Positions 9,301 to 17,779 are shown, numbered from the stretch's first letter. The stretch is 64,000 nt of DNA from Candidatus Brevundimonas phytovorans (GCA_029203145.1 CP119309.1:1017001-1081000); one strand, 5' to 3'. The notes: generated by a model not told the origin, from the letters alone. Program-made: numbers and translations.

Positions 9301-12300
9301 TGGCTTTACGGTCAACAGCGCGACGCAGATCACGGCGACTGCCCCGGCTGGATCGGGGACGGTGGACGTGCGCGTCACGACCGCAGGCGGAACCAGCGCG
9401 ACCTCGGCCGCCGATCAGTTCACCTATGTGGGTGCGCCGACGGTGACCTCGATCTCGCCGACGGCGGGTCCGGCGTCCGGTGGGACGACGGTGACGATTA
9501 CCGGCACGGGCTTCTCCAGCGCGACGGCGGTGACTTTCGGCGCTACGGCGGCGAGTGGCTTTACGGTCAACAGCGCGACGCAGATCACGGCGACTGCCCC
9601 GGCTGGATCGGGGACGGTGGACGTGCGCGTCACGACCGCAGGCGGAACCAGCGCGACCTCGGCCGCCGATCAGTTCACCTATGTGGGTGCGCCGACGGTG
9701 ACCTCGATCTCGCCGACGGCGGGTCCGGCGTCCGGTGGGACGACGGTGACGATTACCGGCACGGGCTTCTCCAGCGCGACGGCGGTGACTTTCGGCGCTA
9801 CGGCGGCGAGCGGCTTTACGGTCAACAGCGCGACGCAGATCACGGCGACTGCCCCGGCTGGATCGGGGACGGTGGACGTGCGCGTCACGACCGCAGGCGG
9901 AACCAGCGCCACCAGTGCGGCTGACCAGTTCACCTATGTCGGCGCGCCGACGGTGAGTTCGATCTCGCCGACGGCGGGTCCGGCGTCCGGTGGGACGACG
10001 GTGACGATTACCGGCACGGGCTTCTCCAGCGCGACGGCGGTGACTTTCGGCGCTACGGCGGCGAGCGGCTTTACGGTCAACAGCGCGACGCAGATCACGG
10101 CGACTGCCCCGGCTGGATCGGGGACGGTGGACGTGCGCGTCACGACCGCTGGCGGAACCAGCGCCACCAGTGCGGCTGACCAGTTCACCTATGTCGGCGC
10201 GCCGACGGTGAGTTCGATCTCGCCGTCCTCGGGTCCGGCCACGGGTGGGACGACGGTGACCATCACCGGAACGGGATTCTCCAGCGCAAGGGCGGTGACT
10301 TTCGGGGCGACGGCGGCGACGGGTTACACGGTCAACAGCGCGACGCAGATCACGGCGACGACCCCGGCCGGAACCGGGGCAGTGGATGTCCGTGTTACGA
10401 CCGCGGGTGGAATCAGCGCGACCTCGGCTGCCGATCAGTACACCTATGTCGGTGCGCCTTCGTTGGCGAACATCAGCCAGACCGTGATCTACGATACCCC
10501 GACGGGGATTGACCTCAGCGGCGCAATCAGCGGCGAGCACGACAGCATCGCCGTGGCCACCGCGCCGGCGCATGGCGTAACCAGCGTCGCAGGCGACGTG
10601 ATCACCTATACGCCGAACGCGGGCTATTCCGGCTCTGACAGCTTTACCTGGTCCGCAACGGGGCTGGGCGGAACTTCGACTGTGGCCACGGTAACGCTGA
10701 CCGTGGGGGGACCGCCACGACCGGAAATTGATACGCCTACAGATCCGGTTGTGGTGCCGCCGTCTGCCGGCGGTTCGGGATCGGTCAGCATTGATCTTGG
10801 CTCCCTCAGCCAAGGCCCGATTGACGGTTATCGTATTACGGCCGTCAGCCAGTTCGGTGTGGCGGAGGTCACGAACGGAACCGCTGCGGCGCCAATGCAG
10901 GCCCGGGCTTCGGCCGCGCCTCAGGCGGCTGGCCCCTATCGACTGGTCTATACGCCGGCCGCGAACTTCATGGGCGAGGACACGGTGACCGTGGTGGCCT
11001 ATGGGCCGGGCGGAGATTCATCCCCGGTGACCTTCACCTTCCAGGTGGCGGGCAAGGCGCCGGATCTGTCGGGCGCAGTGCTGGCGGGCGCTTCGGTGAC
11101 CTTCACACCGACCGCCGGACTGGTCGGCGGACCGTTCCAGGCCCTGCGCATCACCAGCGCGCCGGGCTTCGGCGCGGCGACCGTGAACGGACTGAGTCTG
11201 CAGTTTACGCCCGGCGCCAACGGCGGCACGACCACGTTCGACTATGTCGTCGATCTACCGTTCGGCCCTTCGGCGGCGGGCCGGGTGTCGCTGACCTCCA
11301 ACGCCATGCCCGGATCAGAGGCCCTGGTCGCCCAGACCCTGCAGGGCGTGCCAGTGACGGTCCGTCTCGGCGACGTCGCGGGCGGCCCCTTCACCGGCGC
11401 CGCCGTGGTCTCTGTGACCCCGGTGACGGCGGGCGAGGCGACCATCTCCAAAGTCGGCGGCGCCTATGATCTGACCTTCGTCTCGACCGGGACCTTCTCG
11501 GGCGAGGCCGTGGTGACCTACAGCCTCAGCAATGCTTCGGGCACGACCAACAGCACCCTGACCGTCACGGTCGAGGCGCGCCCCGACCCGTCGCTGGATC
11601 CCGAGGTGAAGGGGGTGGCGACCAGCCAGGTCACCGCAGCCCGTCGCTTCGCCGACGCCCAGATCAACAACTTCCAGCAGCGCCTGCGCGACCTGCACGA
11701 CGGGTCCAATGGCTCGTCCAATGGTCTGAGCCTGAACCTGGGGCTGGGCGGCGCTGACGGAGACCGCGATCCGCAACAGGCCCTGCGGCGTCAACTGGGC
11801 CAGGACCGCAACCTCGACCCCGGCGCTCTGGGCAACGACCGAGACCGTGAGATGCTAGGTCTGGACCTCTGGGCGGGACGGGCGCAGGCCGCCTCAACGG
11901 TCGCTACAAGCGATGACCGTCTGAATGCGGCGCCGCAAGCGGCCGAGGGCGCTGGCGCCTCCGTGGGCCTGTGGACCTCCGGTTCGGTCGACTGGGGCCG
12001 TCAGGACGCGACGGGCCAGCGCGACAGCCGCTTTACGACGCAAGGCGCGACGGTGGGCGTCGACGTCAAGGTCTCGGATCAGCTGATCCTCGGCGGCGGC
12101 GTCGGCTATGGCGAGGACAAGACCCGGATCGGCGACAATGGCTCGGTCACTCAGGGCAAGGCCGTCACTGGCGCGCTCTACGCCAGCTGGCGTCCGGCCC
12201 AGGCCTTCTATGTCGACGGCGTCTTCGGCTTCGCCAACCTGGACTTCACGTCCCGGCGCTGGGTCGAGGGTCTGGCCGGTCAGGCGGACGGCTATGCCGA

Positions 12301-12799
12301 CGGCGACCGATCCGGCGAGGTGCGCTTCGCCTCGGCCGCCTTTGGCCGGGTCCTGCGCAGCGAACGAGTGACCAGCGACTTCTATGCTCGATTGGACGCC
12401 CGCGACATCACGCTGGACGGCTTCACCGAGACCGGCGGCGGCCTTTCCGCCCTGAACTGGGATGAGATCGAGCAGAAGAGCCTGTCGGCCAACCTCGGCG
12501 CCTCCTGGCGCTGGACCCTGGACAGCCGTCGCTACGGCCAGTTCCGGCCGACGGCGCGTGTCGAGTGGTCGCACGAGTTGGAGGACATCGGCGCCCAGGG
12601 GGTTCGCTACGCCGACTGGACGACCAGCCCGACCTATCTGGTCCCGCTGAACGCCTGGTCACGCAACGCGATCAACCTGGACCTGGGGACCGAGTGGTCG
12701 CTGAGCGACCGCTTGATGCTCAGCCTCGGCTACCGCGGCGCGCTCGGCGACGCCAGCACCAGCCACGGCGCCCAGATCGGGATGAAGTACGGCTGGTGA
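6311..12799 (+). CDS. Giant IPT/TIG-repeat autotransporter adhesin
   Basis: 2162 residues from the ATG at 6311, preceded by GGGGAA 8 bases upstream; a GTG at 6293 is in frame but has a poorer ribosome site. A signal peptide (hydrophobic VVLAAMMVVLSVMAG, cleavage near AAAQ) leads into a surface passenger. It has one IPT/TIG domain (~6738-6994), another (~7000-7254), two cadherin-like beta-sandwich repeats (LSALSISAG, LSSLALSSG; 7261-7851), two putative Ig domains (LPAGLSLTSNGTLSGTP type; 7861-8406), one more IPT (8411-8662), then a seven-unit IPT array. Ig-like (Big_9-like) segments follow. The C-terminal ~290 residues are an autotransporter barrel starting near VGLWTSGSVDWG and ending in aromatic KYGW. 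Expected role: outer-membrane adhesin. Its barrel is homologous to the protein at 62335-64000. Confidence 0.9.
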   Translation: MSGLFENAVARVKRHARVVLAAMMVVLSVMAGSAAAQTITNASVSPGVVQGMGKTATFTVNYNSGTRVVSSISVASEIGAVYNCTGYSAGVTNQNVTCVANYVTQVGDVGKTLNEQPVVTLMSNGVPTQTTYNGVLSLVVQSPPDPIISSITPNSGPVVGGNTVTINGANFIAGSTTVVFEWDEATNVVVNSPTSLTATVPAGVEGPVEVLVTTQGGATGRVSAGYTYGTPAPTVTAISPSSGLTSGGTSVTITGTGFIGATGVTFGATAAASYTVNSATRITATSPAGSGTVGVVITTPDGTSATSAASQFTYKSSIADLSALSISAGTLSPTFSTGTTSYSASVSYTTTSINIAPTVSNAAATVTVNGVAVTSGSPSGAIALAIGSNAITTVVTAQDGTTTKTYTTTVIRAAASTNANLSSLALSSGSLTPGFASATTSYTASVPNTTAAITVTPTVSSSNSTVTVNGVSLASGSASGAIALSVGTNTITTVVTAQDGGTTKTYTTSVTREAAAPTLSLSPSALSGGETVGQTYAVTFSTAGGVAPYSYAVTAGALPAGLSLTSNGTLSGTPTAGGSFNFSVTATDSSTGAGAPYSTARAYTMTVAAPTITIAPTTVPAAKVAVAYSQQISAANGTGPYNYVISAGTLPDGLTLTPAGVLEGTPSRAATFNFTVRAADSSTGTGPFFGARAYSLTVNPPVPTVSSISPTAGPTTGGTSVVITGTGFTGVTALKFGAANGVAVTVVNATRITATSPAGTGTVDITVTTAGGTSATSAADQFTYVGAPTVTSISPTAGPASGGTTVTITGTGFSSATAVTFGATAASGFTVNSATQITATAPAGSGTVDVRVTTAGGTSATSAADQFTYVGAPTVTSISPTAGPASGGTTVTITGTGFSSATAVTFGATAASGFTVNSATQITATAPAGSGTVDVRVTTAGGTSATSAADQFTYVGAPTVTSISPTAGPASGGTTVTITGTGFSSATAVTFGATAASGFTVNSATQITATAPAGSGTVDVRVTTAGGTSATSAADQFTYVGAPTVTSISPTAGPASGGTTVTITGTGFSSATAVTFGATAASGFTVNSATQITATAPAGSGTVDVRVTTAGGTSATSAADQFTYVGAPTVTSISPTAGPASGGTTVTITGTGFSSATAVTFGATAASGFTVNSATQITATAPAGSGTVDVRVTTAGGTSATSAADQFTYVGAPTVSSISPTAGPASGGTTVTITGTGFSSATAVTFGATAASGFTVNSATQITATAPAGSGTVDVRVTTAGGTSATSAADQFTYVGAPTVSSISPSSGPATGGTTVTITGTGFSSARAVTFGATAATGYTVNSATQITATTPAGTGAVDVRVTTAGGISATSAADQYTYVGAPSLANISQTVIYDTPTGIDLSGAISGEHDSIAVATAPAHGVTSVAGDVITYTPNAGYSGSDSFTWSATGLGGTSTVATVTLTVGGPPRPEIDTPTDPVVVPPSAGGSGSVSIDLGSLSQGPIDGYRITAVSQFGVAEVTNGTAAAPMQARASAAPQAAGPYRLVYTPAANFMGEDTVTVVAYGPGGDSSPVTFTFQVAGKAPDLSGAVLAGASVTFTPTAGLVGGPFQALRITSAPGFGAATVNGLSLQFTPGANGGTTTFDYVVDLPFGPSAAGRVSLTSNAMPGSEALVAQTLQGVPVTVRLGDVAGGPFTGAAVVSVTPVTAGEATISKVGGAYDLTFVSTGTFSGEAVVTYSLSNASGTTNSTLTVTVEARPDPSLDPEVKGVATSQVTAARRFADAQINNFQQRLRDLHDGSNGSSNGLSLNLGLGGADGDRDPQQALRRQLGQDRNLDPGALGNDRDREMLGLDLWAGRAQAASTVATSDDRLNAAPQAAEGAGASVGLWTSGSVDWGRQDATGQRDSRFTTQGATVGVDVKVSDQLILGGGVGYGEDKTRIGDNGSVTQGKAVTGALYASWRPAQAFYVDGVFGFANLDFTSRRWVEGLAGQADGYADGDRSGEVRFASAAFGRVLRSERVTSDFYARLDARDITLDGFTETGGGLSALNWDEIEQKSLSANLGASWRWTLDSRRYGQFRPTARVEWSHELEDIGAQGVRYADWTTSPTYLVPLNAWSRNAINLDLGTEWSLSDRLMLSLGYRGALGDASTSHGAQIGMKYGW
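8663..10447 (+). repeat. Seven tandem 255-bp IPT/TIG units
   Basis: Unit boundaries at 8663, 8918, 9173, 9428, 9683, 9938 and 10193, each 85 codons starting VGAPTV(T/S)SISP and ending SAADQFTY or SAADQYTY. Units 1-6 are almost base-identical: copies 3 and 4 carry AGT instead of AGC in one Ser codon, and units 5 and 6 share a recoded 3' end. Unit 7 is diverged. Such identity implies recent duplication or gene conversion, and copy number may vary or be misassembled. Confidence 0.95.
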
Positions 12800-12806
12800 T
12801 GCTATC

Positions 12807-12831
12807 GGGGCCGCGGCGAAGTCGCGGCCCC
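12807..12831 (+). terminator. Stem-loop after the autotransporter
   Basis: GGGGCCGCG / CGCGGCCCC, perfect 9-bp arms with a 7-base loop, 7 bases after the autotransporter stop. No clear T-tract follows, so the terminator call rests on position and stability. Confidence 0.5.
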
Positions 12832-12958
12832 GGACTGTACGCGCGGCGGCTTGGTGTGACGACGAGGACGCCGCGAGCGTCTGCCTTCCTCACAACGAAT
12901 GTCCGGTGTTGGCGCGTTGACGCCTTTGGCGTTGGTAGGGGGCCCGAATGACGGTGAC

Positions 12959-13080
12959 ATTCTGCGCCATCAATTAGGGGCTGCCGCCTGCTGGTTCGTC
13001 TCTCCACTCCCCGCCGGCAAGGCGATGTTTCAAGTGGAGTTTTTGTGCGCAGTCCGAAGCCTGTACCCGCCTCGACAGTT
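12959..13080 (+). repeat. Leader repeat copy 2 with SD-sequestering hairpin
   Basis: Homologous to 4762-4880. CTCCACT (13002-13008) pairs with AGTGGAG (13033-13039), which contains the Shine-Dalgarno of the GTG start at 13045. The inner stem CGCC/GGCG (13012-13015 / 13021-13024) keeps the same core as copy 1 although neighbouring bases differ. The arrangement would block ribosome access until opened. The conserved part extends ~40 bp upstream of the hairpin, probably including a promoter. Confidence 0.6.
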
Positions 13081-13471
13081 GGCGTGTCAGTTCAGAGAAA
13101 ACGGGGCCGCCCGCCGCTGCCCATCGTCACCCATCCCCCAGCCTGTGGGAGGTTCATGAGCATCCTGAGGATTTCCACGCCGCCCTCGATCTGCAGATCC
13201 GACGACACGGCGAGAATTCCTATCGGCTGCACCGTGCAGTGGTTGCCGCCGGCGGCCTGACGGACAGGACCACCCTCGCGGCTTGGCAGCGCGGTTTGAA
13301 GATCCCGCAGACGCCCGCGAGCCTGAAGGTCCTCGACATCATCGAGCATCGCTATCGGCTGGAGGCCGGCTATCTGCGATCGCGGCTGCAGCTCACTATG
13401 GTCGCTTTCTGCCGCAGGACAAGGCGGCGCTGGCGGCTCAGGTTCTCAACAAGGTCTGGGAGGCGATCTGA
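13045..13471 (+). pseudogene. Frameshifted integrase-like N-terminal fragment
   Basis: Starting at the GTG in the leader repeat, three frames make one plausible product. Frame 1 reads MRSPKPVPAS and QRKRGRPPLPIVTHP. After a C-run near 13135 the next frame reads SLWEVHEHPEDFHAALDL, VVAAGGLTDRTTLAAWQRG and LDIIEHRYRLEAGYLRSRL. A second shift near 13390 gives HYGRFLPQDKAALAAQV and a stop at 13471. The RGRPP patch and the W-x-R-G ... IE-x-RY-x-L-x-x-GY pattern recall N-terminal regions of large alphaproteobacterial site-specific integrases, from memory and not confirmed. It lies directly before two serine recombinases and may once have been their partner. Confidence 0.45.
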
Positions 13472-13691
13472 TTTCTATTGTTTTCTGCAGCCTTGGCTTG
13501 GCGCTCGCCGCGCTTTGAGGCGCTGAGACCTCCACATTTCGCATGCATCGAAGTGGTCGCCGGCAGCCTCGGCGAGGTCTTACGAGGTCGACTATGGGCT
13601 GCGTGTTTGAAAGCGGGGGCGATTGAGGTCCCAGTTAGGGTGTCCGGCCTCCATCGTCGTCTCCCATCCTTTGAGGGATGGAGTGGCTTGA

Positions 13692-15074
13692 ATGGGAATG
13701 TGCCAGGCGCGGGAGTATTCGGCGCATGTAGACGCTTGGGTGGTGCGGCGAATCCGGCCCGCGGCGAAGGAGGCGAGGCCGGAGCCGGTTGATCGTCGTG
13801 CGGCCATGTATCTCAGGGTTTCGACGGGGCGACAGCCGGCTTCGCTGGCTCTGCAGCGGAGGGAGCTCGAACGTTATGCCGGCAGCCAGGGCTTTGACCT
13901 CGTCGCGGTCTACGAGGATGTCGGGAAGAGCGGCATGACGTTGGAGAAGCGGTCAGGCTTGAGTCGGCTTCTCTTCGACGTGGTCACGGGAAAAGCGAAT
14001 TTCGCTCAGGTCCTGGTTCTTGATATCAGCCGGTGGGGACGGTTTCAGGATCTGGACGAGGCCGCCCACTACGAGTTCGTCTGTCGAACTCACGGCGTCT
14101 CGGTGACCTACTGCCGCGATCTGGTGGCCGCCGGCCCCCCGGGGCAACTCGCCAAGCAGGTCAAGCGCGTAATGGCGGCGGACTATGTCCGCCAGATTTC
14201 GGACAGGACGCGTAGAGGAAAGCGCCGGGCTGCCGAGGCGGGCCGCGCGCCGGGGGCATGGCCTCGGTATTTGGTGGACCGGCAGATCATTGAGTCTGAC
14301 GGAGCGTTCGGGCCTGTTCTGCGGTGCGGAGATTTTCGCTCTCATCCGCTTCAATCCTTGCGCCTTGTCCCTGCGACCGGGGAGCGGTCTCTGGTTGTAG
14401 AGCGCATTTTTCGGATGTTTGTCGAAGGCGGTAAGTCGATGGCGGATATCGCCGCGACCCTGTCGGACCAGCGGGTGTTCTGGACGGATGGGTCGCCCTG
14501 GACCCGCCGACGCATCGCCAGGATTCTTCGCGACCCGCTTTCGAAAGGGCTGCAGCATTACGGCCGTTCGCGAACCGTACTGGGCGTTCGTGGTCTGGAG
14601 AGGGACAAGGGCCGCTGGGGAGAAATCCGGATCTTCGAAGGGATCGTGTCAGAAGAAATCTTTGAGGCGGCTCAGGCGCGGTTTCGAGCGCTCGACGGCA
14701 GATATGCTCATACCAACGAGGAACTGATCTCCGGTCTCAGAGCACTGCTTGAAAGAGAGGGGAGGCTTTCCGGCGCCTTGATCGATACCTGCCCGGGAAT
14801 CCCCAACGCGAGGCTTTACATCTCGCGATTTGGCACCCTCGCGGAGGCAGGGCAGTTGGCAGGCTACGTGAAACCGCGCGTCTCGCGAGGAGCGGCGCCG
14901 GACGGGAAGCCGCTTTCCCGGGAGGCCATCCTGGATGGGCTGCGTCGGCTGCATGGAGAAGAGGGAAGGGTGAATGTTTCGCTGATCCAGGCGGATCGTC
15001 GCCTTCCATCCGTAGGCCTGATCCAAAAAACGTTCGGCACGGTCACGGCCGCCTATCTGGCGGCGGGCATATGA
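13692..15074 (+). CDS. Large serine recombinase A with C-terminal repeats
   Basis: 460 residues. Resolvase-type catalytic domain: MYLRVSTGRQ with nucleophile Ser44, then YEDVGKSGMTLEKRSGL and VLDISRWGRFQDLDEA. The Recombinase (DNA-binding) domain follows around 180-330 (ILRDPLSKGLQHYG). The C-terminus has two ~45-residue repeats (ALLEREGRLSGALI...FGTLAEAGQLAGY and RLHGEEGRVNVSLI...FGTVTAAYLAAGI) resembling homing-endonuclease-associated repeats. No zinc-ribbon cysteines are seen. The ATG at 13692 has GGAG about 8 bases upstream. It overlaps recombinase B by 4 bases (ATGA), so the two are translationally coupled and probably act together in integration, excision or inversion. Confidence 0.85.
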   Translation: MGMCQAREYSAHVDAWVVRRIRPAAKEARPEPVDRRAAMYLRVSTGRQPASLALQRRELERYAGSQGFDLVAVYEDVGKSGMTLEKRSGLSRLLFDVVTGKANFAQVLVLDISRWGRFQDLDEAAHYEFVCRTHGVSVTYCRDLVAAGPPGQLAKQVKRVMAADYVRQISDRTRRGKRRAAEAGRAPGAWPRYLVDRQIIESDGAFGPVLRCGDFRSHPLQSLRLVPATGERSLVVERIFRMFVEGGKSMADIAATLSDQRVFWTDGSPWTRRRIARILRDPLSKGLQHYGRSRTVLGVRGLERDKGRWGEIRIFEGIVSEEIFEAAQARFRALDGRYAHTNEELISGLRALLEREGRLSGALIDTCPGIPNARLYISRFGTLAEAGQLAGYVKPRVSRGAAPDGKPLSREAILDGLRRLHGEEGRVNVSLIQADRRLPSVGLIQKTFGTVTAAYLAAGI

Positions 15075-16522
15075 TGGGAGAAGAGCCGCCCTTCGAAAGG
15101 GATGACCTTCCGGCCAAGTTGAGGCGCCATTTCGGGCGAGATGCTGACGGCGCCATCGTCCTGTCTCCGGACACTTCAAATATCCAGCAGCAGCCGGATC
15201 GCGCGGCCCAGTACCTGCGCATGTCGACAGACCACCAGCGCTATTCTCTGGCCAATCAGCGCGCCTATATCGGGAGCTTCGCCGAGAGCCGCGGGATCGA
15301 GATTGTCCGCACCTACGAGGATGCAGGGAAAAGCGGAGTGACCGTAGATCGGCGGTCAGGTCTGCAGCGGCTTCTCTCGGACGTTCTTTCAGGCGAGGCG
15401 CCATTCTCGACCATCCTCGTTTTCGACGTCAGTCGCTGGGGTCGGTTCCAGGACGCCGATGAGGCGGCGCATTATGAATACCTATGTCGGGAAGCTGGGC
15501 TTTCGGTGGTCTATTGCGCCGAGCTTTTCACCGACGACACCTTCGGCTCCGTCTTCAAGCAGCTCAAAAGAGTCATGGCCGGGGAGTACAGCCGGGACCT
15601 GTCCGTGAAGGTTCGCGCCGGACGCTGGGCGAAGGCGGCCCGAGGGCGCGCGCTCGGGGGCAGCGCCGTGTACGGTTTTCTGCGGCAGGTCGTGAACGCG
15701 GATGGGAGCGCGGGGCCGACTCTGCCGGACGGACAGTGGAAATCGCGGCTCGATCAGGAAGTCCGCTACGTCTGGGGTCCTCCTGAAGAGCGTGTGGTCA
15801 TACAGCGGATTTTTGAGCTTTTCGTCCATGAGGCCCGCAGTCAATCGGGGATCGCGAGGTTCCTCACCCATCAGGGCGTCATGTGGCGTGACGGAACGCC
15901 CTGGAACGGCGATCGCGTACAGAAAATACTCAAACGCGAACTCGTTGTCGGCTTTCAGGCCTATGGGAAGTCCAAGGTCGAGCTCGGGAAGCGAACCATC
16001 TATGTCGACCGGTCCCAATGGACCTACGTCCGGGTCCTGGATCCCATTGTCGACATCGACACCTTCGTCGCGGCGCAGGAGCGGATGGGGGCTCTGAAAC
16101 GAGGTCGGGGCAAGACGGAGGAAGAGATGGTGCGTGAGTTGCGGCGCTTGCTGGCCAGCCGCAGGCCCACGCTCGAAGCCATTCGGGAGGCTGAGAACAT
16201 GGCGTCGCCCACCATGTACCGCAGTCACTTCGGCACGATTAGAGCAGCCTATGAGCGGGTCGGCTATCAATATACCGGCTTTCGCCGAGGGTTGAATCCG
16301 AACGGCACGCCGCTTGATCGGGAGCAGACGATCGAGGCATTGCGGGCTCTCCACAAACTGCATGGGCGCATCTCTCTTAAGCTGATCAAGGCGACGCCTG
16401 GGATGCCGGGAGATAGCCGGATAAGGTCGTTGTTCGGCTCGATTGCCGAAGCCTATGAGGCTGCGGGTCTCCCCGTGGGGCCTCGCGTGGGGCGACCTCG
16501 GCGCCCCCCGAATGAGAGTTGA
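15071..16522 (+). CDS. Large serine recombinase B, coupled partner of A
   Basis: 483 residues, same architecture as recombinase A but clearly diverged. A ~45-residue N-terminal extension precedes QYLRMSTDHQ with nucleophile Ser52; then YEDAGKSGVTVDRRSGLQ and VFDVSRWGRFQDADEAAH, and a Recombinase domain (KILKRELVVGFQAYGKS). Two C-terminal repeats follow (LLASRRPTLEAI...FGTIRAAYERVGY and ALHKLHGRISLKLI...FGSIAEAYEAAGL). The gene starts inside the stop of A (ATGA overlap). Paired large serine recombinases are known in other settings (for example CcrA/CcrB), but this pair with these C-terminal repeats is not one I can name. The tail is basic (GPRVGRPRRPP). Confidence 0.85.
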   Translation: MMGEEPPFERDDLPAKLRRHFGRDADGAIVLSPDTSNIQQQPDRAAQYLRMSTDHQRYSLANQRAYIGSFAESRGIEIVRTYEDAGKSGVTVDRRSGLQRLLSDVLSGEAPFSTILVFDVSRWGRFQDADEAAHYEYLCREAGLSVVYCAELFTDDTFGSVFKQLKRVMAGEYSRDLSVKVRAGRWAKAARGRALGGSAVYGFLRQVVNADGSAGPTLPDGQWKSRLDQEVRYVWGPPEERVVIQRIFELFVHEARSQSGIARFLTHQGVMWRDGTPWNGDRVQKILKRELVVGFQAYGKSKVELGKRTIYVDRSQWTYVRVLDPIVDIDTFVAAQERMGALKRGRGKTEEEMVRELRRLLASRRPTLEAIREAENMASPTMYRSHFGTIRAAYERVGYQYTGFRRGLNPNGTPLDREQTIEALRALHKLHGRISLKLIKATPGMPGDSRIRSLFGSIAEAYEAAGLPVGPRVGRPRRPPNES

Positions 16523-17302
16523 GAACGGCCAGACCCTGTAAGGTGGGGTTCGTCGAAGATAGGGGACACCTGGGCGATGTCTCGCCGCGCCAGAGGCGTC
16601 CTCCCGTCACGAACCCGTCGTAGGCGTCGAGCAAGCTTTGCCTTAAATACGAGTCGCGGCGGCGACCGACCTCGCCCCGTAGACGGTCCGACGCGTCTCT
16701 CGCCGAGCGGGTCGGACCGTCGCCTTCGGGTACGGACGCCAGAATGCCTGATCCAGAGCGCCGATCGATGGCGTTCGGGTTCTGGGCGGGCCACACTGAC
16801 CTCATGGAATCAGGACGCAAGACTCAAGCGGGATGGACGGGCCACGGACGCGGCAAGGGCGGCTTCGAGGTTTATCGTGGCAAGGGCCGGCATGCCCGAC
16901 GGTTGCGGCCGTCTGCTTCCGGCGGCGTCATATTCAACATCTTTATGTCCTGGCTCCGCGGCAAGGCTTAAAGCCCGTGTCGGAATTCGGTCTGCGAGAC
17001 GCCGAGCGCCAGATCAGCGCCGCGAATTTCCACCAGGCTCGGCGCTAGGCGAGACTCTCCAGATAGGTGCGGATGTTCTCGAGGGCGGCCAAGTCCGCGC
17101 CATAGCCGCGTCCGCCCAGTTCGACGTTGGGGGTGATGACGCAGAGCATGCCGAGATCGCGAGAAGTCCGCCCCGCAAGCCAGCAGCTTTTGAAAGTCGC
17201 CTCTGGGAGGCTGCATGCTGAGCTCACGCGCATCGCACAAGGAAGGCATGGTCGCGAGCTTGGGTGGAGGCGCGGATAATTCCTCGCCTCCACATGCTGA
17301 AT
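16523..17302. other. Gene-poor stretch after the recombinases
   Basis: No gene here is well supported. A plus-strand ORF (about 16768-16971, ending IFNIFMSWLRGKA) has moderate codon bias but no recognised domain. A minus-strand reading ending at 17045 (LGMLCVITPNVELGGRGYG, then ENIRTYLESLA) looks like the C-terminal scrap of a real protein whose upstream part is lost. Both suggest decayed material next to the recombinase module. Confidence 0.35.
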
Positions 17303-17779
17303 TTAATTGCCGGGCGGGGGCGTGGTGGTGGTTACGACGGCGGTGCTGTTGGCCGGCGGCGTGACGACGGTCTGACGCTCGACCGATACCGGCTCCGAAG
17401 CGCGGGCTTCAGCGACCCGGGCTTCAGCCTGGGCGCGGATCGCTTCAGCCCGAGCGGTAGCGCTTTGAGCCTGTGCGATGGCCACGCTGTCACGGGTGCT
17501 GCTGATCTGGTTCTGGACCAGGGCGGCCTCGGCAGTCTGTCTCGCATTGTCGGCGGCCGCTTCGGCCTGGACGACGCGGAGCTCAGCGTCGGTCGGTCCC
17601 TCGGCTGGACGCATTAGGATATAGATGAGGCCGAAAACAACCGCGGCCAGAAGAATGCCGACCACCCACCAAAGGGCTGTGTTGCGTTCGCGCTCGACGA
17701 TGATCGTCTCGGGCGCGCGGCGGATCGTGCTGCCGATGGGCGTGATCACGTTCGGGTCGTCGCGCTTGAAGTCGTCCAT
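17303..17779 (-). CDS. Single-pass membrane protein with Ala/Gln-rich coiled coil
   Basis: 158 residues. A short cytosolic N-terminus (DDFKRDDPNVITPIGSTIRR) precedes one membrane helix at about 35-57 (TALWWVVGILLAAVVFGLIY). A long Ala/Glu/Gln-rich helix follows, likely coiled coil, then a Thr/Val/Pro tail. The ATG has AGAGGAAGAG upstream. No domain name is known to me. The layout suggests an inner-membrane protein with a periplasmic helical stalk; function unknown. Confidence 0.7.
   Translation of the reverse strand: MDDFKRDDPNVITPIGSTIRRAPETIIVERERNTALWWVVGILLAAVVFGLIYILMRPAEGPTDAELRVVQAEAAADNARQTAEAALVQNQISSTRDSVAIAQAQSATARAEAIRAQAEARVAEARASEPVSVERQTVVTPPANSTAVVTTTTPPPGN

Noticed and set aside
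8663..10447. Tandem repeats as a CRISPR array
   Set aside because: The repeats are 255 bp, in frame, and encode IPT domains without spacers.
8102..10813. 903-codon open frame on the minus strand opposite the adhesin repeats
   Set aside because: Arg/His-rich periodic shadow of the 255-bp repeats; no domain, no ribosome site, and it mirrors the real adhesin frame.
16577..17221. 214-codon plus-strand frame after the recombinases
   Set aside because: Arg-rich, no ribosome site, and it opposes a better minus-strand protein scrap; treated as non-coding.
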